In this document: piece after piece, positions 60,249 to 64,000 of the stretch
How positions within the stretch are numbered: the stretch's first letter is position 1
Layout: each line of letters begins with the position of its first letter
Assembly (NCBI GenBank): GCA_943846675.1
Contig: OX044357.1
Coordinates: 1,922,001-1,986,000 of the forward strand
From: UBA987 sp002292105
GTDB lineage: Bacteria > Bacteroidota > Bacteroidia > NS11-12g > UBA9320
Direction of reading: 5' to 3'
Length of the DNA stretch: 64,000 nucleotides
Notes under the pieces: model-generated
What the model saw: the letters and a program-made list of their open reading frames with translations, nothing else
Database searches by the model: none
Told to the model about the DNA's origin: nothing
Made by a program: the position numbers and the translations under genes

Positions 60249-61250
60249 ATGGAGGACAATACATCTGCAAGAAAAGCGAGTCATATTGACTTGGCTTTTA
60301 AATCTCAAATAAGTACACTGGATCAACGGTTTAATTATGAACCTTTGATGAAACCGCATCCGTCTGAACCATTAGCCCCTTTTAAGTTTCTGAACAAACA
60401 GATGCATTTCCCGTTGTGGATTTCTAGTATGACTGGTGGCACGGAAAAAGCGGCTGAGATAAACAAGAATTTAGGACTGGCTGCTGGAAAATATGGATTG
60501 GGTATGGGCCTCGGTTCTTGCCGAATCATCTTAGAAAGTGACACGTATTTGCCTGATTTTCAGCTTAGAAAATATATAACGGAAGATTTTCCATTCTACG
60601 CAAATCTTGGGATTGCTCAATTAGAAGAACTGATTGAGGCAAACAAATTACACCTTATCAACGACCTCATTGAACGCACTGAAACGGATGGTTTAATCAT
60701 TCACGTTAACCCGTTTCAAGAATGGCTTCAACCTGAAGGTGATAGATTTAAACATGCTCCGATAGAAACCATTAAGCGGGTAATCGATGCGGTTAACACG
60801 TCTATAATTGTTAAGGAAGTTGGACAAGGGTTTGGACCTAAGAGCCTTAAAGAATTGTTTACGTTGGATATTGATGCCATCGATTTCGGCGCACACGGCG
60901 GTACAAATTTTTCAGTCTTAGAGCTATTGCGTGCTGATGAACAAAGACGGCAACAGTATGAGCCCTTAACCATAGTTGGACATTCTGCAGAAGAAATGGT
61001 TAACGTATGCAACGAACTATCTTCTGCAAACCCGGCATATCAATCAAAACAAATCATAATATCTGGAGGTGTTAAAACATTTCTAGACGGTTATTATTTA
61101 AATAAAAAATCTACCAATCCATCGGTATATGCACAAGCCTCTGCCCTACTGAAACATGCGGCTCAAGGCTTTGATGCGTTAGATGCTTTTTTAGAAAAAG
61201 AAATTCATGGCTACACACTAGCCAATCAATATTTAGACCTACGAAAATGA
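60249..61250 (+). CDS. fni: Type 2 isopentenyl-diphosphate delta-isomerase
   Basis: I use the ATG at 60249 (MEDNTSARKASHIDLAF); the TTG at 60231 lies in the promoter box. The 333-residue FMN enzyme interconverts IPP and DMAPP. Signatures are RKASHIDLA, WISSMTGGT, GLGMGLGSCR, HVNPFQEWLQPEGD with the substrate-binding Gln, FGAHGGTNFS and IISGGVKTFLDG. It is followed by an HMG-CoA reductase gene overlapping by 4 bp, joining two mevalonate-pathway steps. Confidence 0.95.
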   Translation: MEDNTSARKASHIDLAFKSQISTLDQRFNYEPLMKPHPSEPLAPFKFLNKQMHFPLWISSMTGGTEKAAEINKNLGLAAGKYGLGMGLGSCRIILESDTYLPDFQLRKYITEDFPFYANLGIAQLEELIEANKLHLINDLIERTETDGLIIHVNPFQEWLQPEGDRFKHAPIETIKRVIDAVNTSIIVKEVGQGFGPKSLKELFTLDIDAIDFGAHGGTNFSVLELLRADEQRRQQYEPLTIVGHSAEEMVNVCNELSSANPAYQSKQIIISGGVKTFLDGYYLNKKSTNPSVYAQASALLKHAAQGFDALDAFLEKEIHGYTLANQYLDLRK

Positions 61251-62605
61251 CTGTTCAACCTATAAAAGGATTTAGTAAACTTAGTAAAGAAGCTAAAACA
61301 GAATGGTTGATCGATAATTACTTCGAGCAACCTGACAAAGCGCTATCATTAATTAAAAGCTATTGGCATACGGATGCTGATTTGCAAAAGCTTCATGACG
61401 AGTTCATTGAAAACACCTTAACCAATTATTACATGCCTTTCGGTGTGGCGCCAAACTTTCTAATAAATGGTAAAATGTATTGTTTGCCGATGGCAATCGA
61501 AGAAAGTTCTGTCGTTGCTGCCATGGCAAAGTCTGGCTCGTATTGGTTAGAAAGAGGTGGATTCAAAGCAGAGGTCATTTCAACCACCAAAATAGGTCAT
61601 GTACATTTTGTTTGGCGCGGTGCTGATTTCAATGATTTAAAGAAATACTTTGATAGAGTCAAACCATTGTTGATTGAAGAAACCAATGATATCACGCGCA
61701 ACATGAGGGCGCGTGGTGGCGGGATATTGGATATTGAGCTGATTGACAAATCAGACTTAGAACCAAATTATTACCAAATCAAAGGTTCTTTTGACACCAA
61801 AGATTCTATGGGTGCCAATTTTATCAATACCGTTCTTGAAAAGTGGTCTGAAGTTTTTGAGCAACATATCGTTGATGCGGCTGAGTTGACTCCAACGGAC
61901 AGACAGATTGAAGTGATCATGTGCATTCTGAGTAACTTCACTCCTGAATGTTTGGTGCGTGCAGAAGTGTCGTGCCCTGTTGAGGATTTAACGGCAGGTA
62001 CCGATATGGACCCGCAAACGTTTGTAGATAATTTTGTAAGGGCAGTTCACGTGGCTGAAATCGAACCTTATCGTGCCGTAACGCACAATAAAGGGATAAT
62101 GAATGGTGTAGACGCCTTAATAATTGCCACAGGAAACGATTTTAGAGCCATAGAGGCCTCCGTTCATGCTTATGCAGCTAAGGATGGGCAATACAAAAGT
62201 TTGTCCCATGTAGAGGTTAAAAATGGTCAGTTTACTTTCTATATTGAACTTCCGCTATCTCTCGGAACTGTTGGCGGTATCACCTCATTGCATCCAATGG
62301 TGAAATTTTCGAATGAGTTGCTGGGTAGACCAAATGCCGAAGAGTTAATGCAGATAGTTGCCGTTGCAGGGCTTGCACAAAACTTTTCTGCGCTTAGATC
62401 TCTGACAACAACGGGTATCCAAAAAGGTCATATGAAGATGCACTTAATGAATATCTTGAATCAATTTGAGGCAACTTTGGAAGAAAAGAATTCTATCGTT
62501 AATACGTTCAAGGACCGTGTTCCAAGCTACTCTTTGGCACTTGAGGAATTTTGCAAACTTCGAGGCATTACCGTTGATGAGTTTGCGGCGATGAAGAAGA
62601 GTTGA
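61247..62605 (+). CDS. Hydroxymethylglutaryl-CoA reductase, class II type
   Basis: A 452-residue HMG-CoA reductase. PMAIEESSVVAAMAKSG carries the catalytic Glu (85/86), the GHVHFVW strand follows, ATGNDFRAIEA holds the catalytic Asp, and KGHMKMHLMN near the C-terminus provides the His. No membrane domain is present. Enzymes of this class may use NADH or NADPH and work either way, but coupling to fni indicates mevalonate synthesis for isoprenoids here. Confidence 0.93.
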   Translation: MTVQPIKGFSKLSKEAKTEWLIDNYFEQPDKALSLIKSYWHTDADLQKLHDEFIENTLTNYYMPFGVAPNFLINGKMYCLPMAIEESSVVAAMAKSGSYWLERGGFKAEVISTTKIGHVHFVWRGADFNDLKKYFDRVKPLLIEETNDITRNMRARGGGILDIELIDKSDLEPNYYQIKGSFDTKDSMGANFINTVLEKWSEVFEQHIVDAAELTPTDRQIEVIMCILSNFTPECLVRAEVSCPVEDLTAGTDMDPQTFVDNFVRAVHVAEIEPYRAVTHNKGIMNGVDALIIATGNDFRAIEASVHAYAAKDGQYKSLSHVEVKNGQFTFYIELPLSLGTVGGITSLHPMVKFSNELLGRPNAEELMQIVAVAGLAQNFSALRSLTTTGIQKGHMKMHLMNILNQFEATLEEKNSIVNTFKDRVPSYSLALEEFCKLRGITVDEFAAMKKS

Positions 62606-62898
62606 ATGTCGGAATTATTCAATTATTGAATGTTGGTTTTTTGATTTCAGATTTCAGATTACCAATACGCACAAAATACCAATAGAATCCAAGTAGTGCT
62701 AATGCCTTGCGCTTAGCACGTAAAATGGATTGAAGATTTCAGATTGAAGATTACCATTACGCACAAAATACCAATAGAATTCAAGTAGTGCTAATGCCTT
62801 GCGCTTAGCACGTAAAATGGATTTAGATTTCAGATTGAAGATTTCAGATTGGAGATTGGAGATTGCGTTGGCTACGGTCGAAATGTTAATTGTAAAAC
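62606..62898. repeat. Gene-free stretch with a 92-bp-period direct repeat and hairpins
   Basis: Two near-identical copies lie at about 62661-62731 and 62753-62823. Each has GCACAAAATACCAATAGAAT, then a hairpin GTGCTAA-TGCCTTGCGC-TTAGCAC (62696-62719, 62788-62811), then CGTAAAATGGAT. Around them are degenerate AGATTTCAGATTGA units. No gene was found. Neither hairpin is followed by a T-run, so they are not typical terminators. Confidence 0.85.
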
Positions 62899-64000
62899 CT
62901 AGGCCTCCAATGTCTCCAAAACCAACTTTCTAAGTCTTGCAGCTTCATTGTTAGATTCAACCATCAAGGTTAGTGCATCCTTTTTAAAGCTATCTCCTAC
63001 TTCTCTGTTTGACAAGTCTTTGGCATTTACAAGAACATTCATCCCAGCACCTTGGATTGCAAGATCAATACAAAGCGCTCCTACACCAGCATCCGTCACA
63101 GAGCTTTTATTCCCTTTTGTAATCATGGCCTCAATACACGCATAAGCTTGAAAAGCAGTTTCCATCACTTGCTTTGGTACCTCAGTTGCATAAACTGAAG
63201 CTTCTTCGATGGCTTGTTTCCTTTGTGCTTTTTCCTCATCGCTATCTTTAGGCAGTCTAATTGCATCGATAATGCCGTTAAACGACCTTGTATCCTCATC
63301 TACATAAAACAATAGTTTGTCTTTCACTTCCTGAGCTTTCACCGCCCATTCAGAGAATTCTGGTACTCGTTCTTCCCAACCTCTTTTATTTGCTCCTAAG
63401 TTAGCAACCATGGAGGACAATGCAGCGCCCAAACTCCCTACGTAAGCTGCAATACTTCCACCACCTGGCGCCATGCTTTCAGAGGCTGTTTCATTGGCAA
63501 AATTGGTACATGTCATATCAACCAACCGGGTATCCTCAGCGCGCTTTAGTGCGTATTCTATGATCTTTTTGTCTGGGTCAAATGGCCCTAACTCGTCTAA
63601 TCCAAGTGTCTTGACCGCTATATGGACAATCTCTCTTTCGCTTACACCAATAGACCGACCTTGCTTCACTAAGTAGTGTCTTCCGGCTTCTAGCATTGCC
63701 TTTAAAGGCACAAGACCAACCAGCTCGCTTCCTGTAACGCGCACACCTCTTGATATAGCGCTTTTCTCTACCTCATCAAAAAACGTATGCACAGGCGTTA
63801 CATGATAGTTGGTAAGGTTTGCTGAAATCTGAGCAACTCCGTACTCTTCTATAAACCACCCTACTGCCTTCACTTCTTTACACGCCCCAGGTATTCTTAT
63901 GGTTTCTCCGTTTTCGTCTTTTGCAATTGGGCCTGAATATGGATTACCCGTTCGTTTAACACGACCGGCTTCACGTACGTCGAATGCAATTCTATTGGCA
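62899..64000 (-). CDS. Glutamate formimidoyltransferase-cyclodeaminase, C-terminal part
   Basis: The frame stays open to the window edge, so the 5' part is missing. The GTG at 63873 is internal, since upstream codons continue ANRIAFDVREAGRVKRTGNPYSGP in family register. The visible 367 residues contain the end of the formiminotransferase domain (SANLTNYHVTPVHTFFDEV, LVGLVPLKAML) and the whole cyclodeaminase domain (APGGGSIAAYVGSLGAALSSMV). The enzyme moves the formimino group from formimino-glutamate to tetrahydrofolate and then removes ammonia, the last steps of one histidine degradation route. Confidence 0.92.
   Translation of the reverse strand, partial: ANRIAFDVREAGRVKRTGNPYSGPIAKDENGETIRIPGACKEVKAVGWFIEEYGVAQISANLTNYHVTPVHTFFDEVEKSAISRGVRVTGSELVGLVPLKAMLEAGRHYLVKQGRSIGVSEREIVHIAVKTLGLDELGPFDPDKKIIEYALKRAEDTRLVDMTCTNFANETASESMAPGGGSIAAYVGSLGAALSSMVANLGANKRGWEERVPEFSEWAVKAQEVKDKLLFYVDEDTRSFNGIIDAIRLPKDSDEEKAQRKQAIEEASVYATEVPKQVMETAFQAYACIEAMITKGNKSSVTDAGVGALCIDLAIQGAGMNVLVNAKDLSNREVGDSFKKDALTLMVESNNEAARLRKLVLETLEA

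Noticed and set aside
62661..62823. Possible CRISPR remnant or insertion sequence
   Set aside because: There are only two long copies, no spacers, no transposase and no target-site duplication.

Overview
The window looks like chromosome of a marine-type Bacteroidota, most likely order Flavobacteriales near the Cryomorphaceae/Crocinitomicaceae. The evidence is gene content: the gliding genes gldE-gldD behind mutY-ssb, a complete Na+-NQR operon with apbE, a class II HMG-CoA reductase beside a type 2 IPP isomerase, DUF4296 beside mutS2, and a tiny AURKAIP1/COX24-like protein gene beside an RNase E/G gene. The DNA is AT-rich, Shine-Dalgarno sequences are not obvious, TTG starts are frequent, and several genes carry TAnnTTTG boxes, the Bacteroidota -7 promoter element. 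No rRNA, tRNA, CRISPR array or transposase gene was seen. The species assignment is inference.

Positions 1-30,404 (+ strand) are a large surface-polysaccharide locus, O-antigen-like and of Wzx/Wzy type. It starts inside a flippase gene and holds a Wzy-like polymerase (18915-20306), a WecA/WbpL-type initiating transferase (27320-28357) and about ten other glycosyltransferase genes, one of them a fusion of two GT4 units. It also encodes two NodU/CmcH-type carbamoyltransferases, three O/N-acyltransferases, a methyltransferase, a perosamine-synthase-like aminotransferase and a periplasmic beta-helix lipoprotein. HisH, HisF and WbpG homologues, a WbpI-type 2-epimerase and a WbpB-like oxidoreductase together suggest a 2,3-diamino-uronic acid whose acetamido group is converted to acetamidino. 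A WbpV-like reductase next to the WbpL-like transferase suggests a QuiNAc/FucNAc primer. Genes up to 24,272 overlap or abut. After that the locus breaks at a (TTTTGGC)9 array and at two G-poor CCAAC-rich leaders.

Positions 30,433-41,000 hold housekeeping and regulatory genes. A four-gene minus-strand operon (DUF4296-mutS2-thioesterase-smpB) faces away from a YggS gene. Then come a small exported transglycosylase-like protein with a strong terminator, a gene-free 850-bp stretch with a MITE-like structure built from mirrored hairpins, an anchored coiled-coil protein, mazG, and a LytS/LytTR two-component pair. A 63-residue four-cysteine membrane protein resembling NqrM lies at the end of this region.

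Positions 41,047-53,136 (- strand) carry nqrABCDEF-apbE-pepT, an MFS exporter, a 77-aa basic protein, rlmH, an RNase E/G gene and the tiny COX24-like gene. From 53,182 to 64,000 lie a TPR protein, an HU/IHF protein, mutY-ssb-gldE-gldD, an M23/LysM endopeptidase, ribF, truB, fni-hmgR (mevalonate pathway), a 92-bp-period direct repeat with hairpins, and the 3' part of a formimidoyltransferase-cyclodeaminase gene that runs off the window.

The points most worth checking are the hairpin-armed element at 35.6-36.1 kb, the NqrM candidate, a terminator-like hairpin inside the apbE signal-peptide codons, the loss of zinc cysteines in the WbpG homologue, and the missing start codon of the acyltransferase at 25.3 kb.
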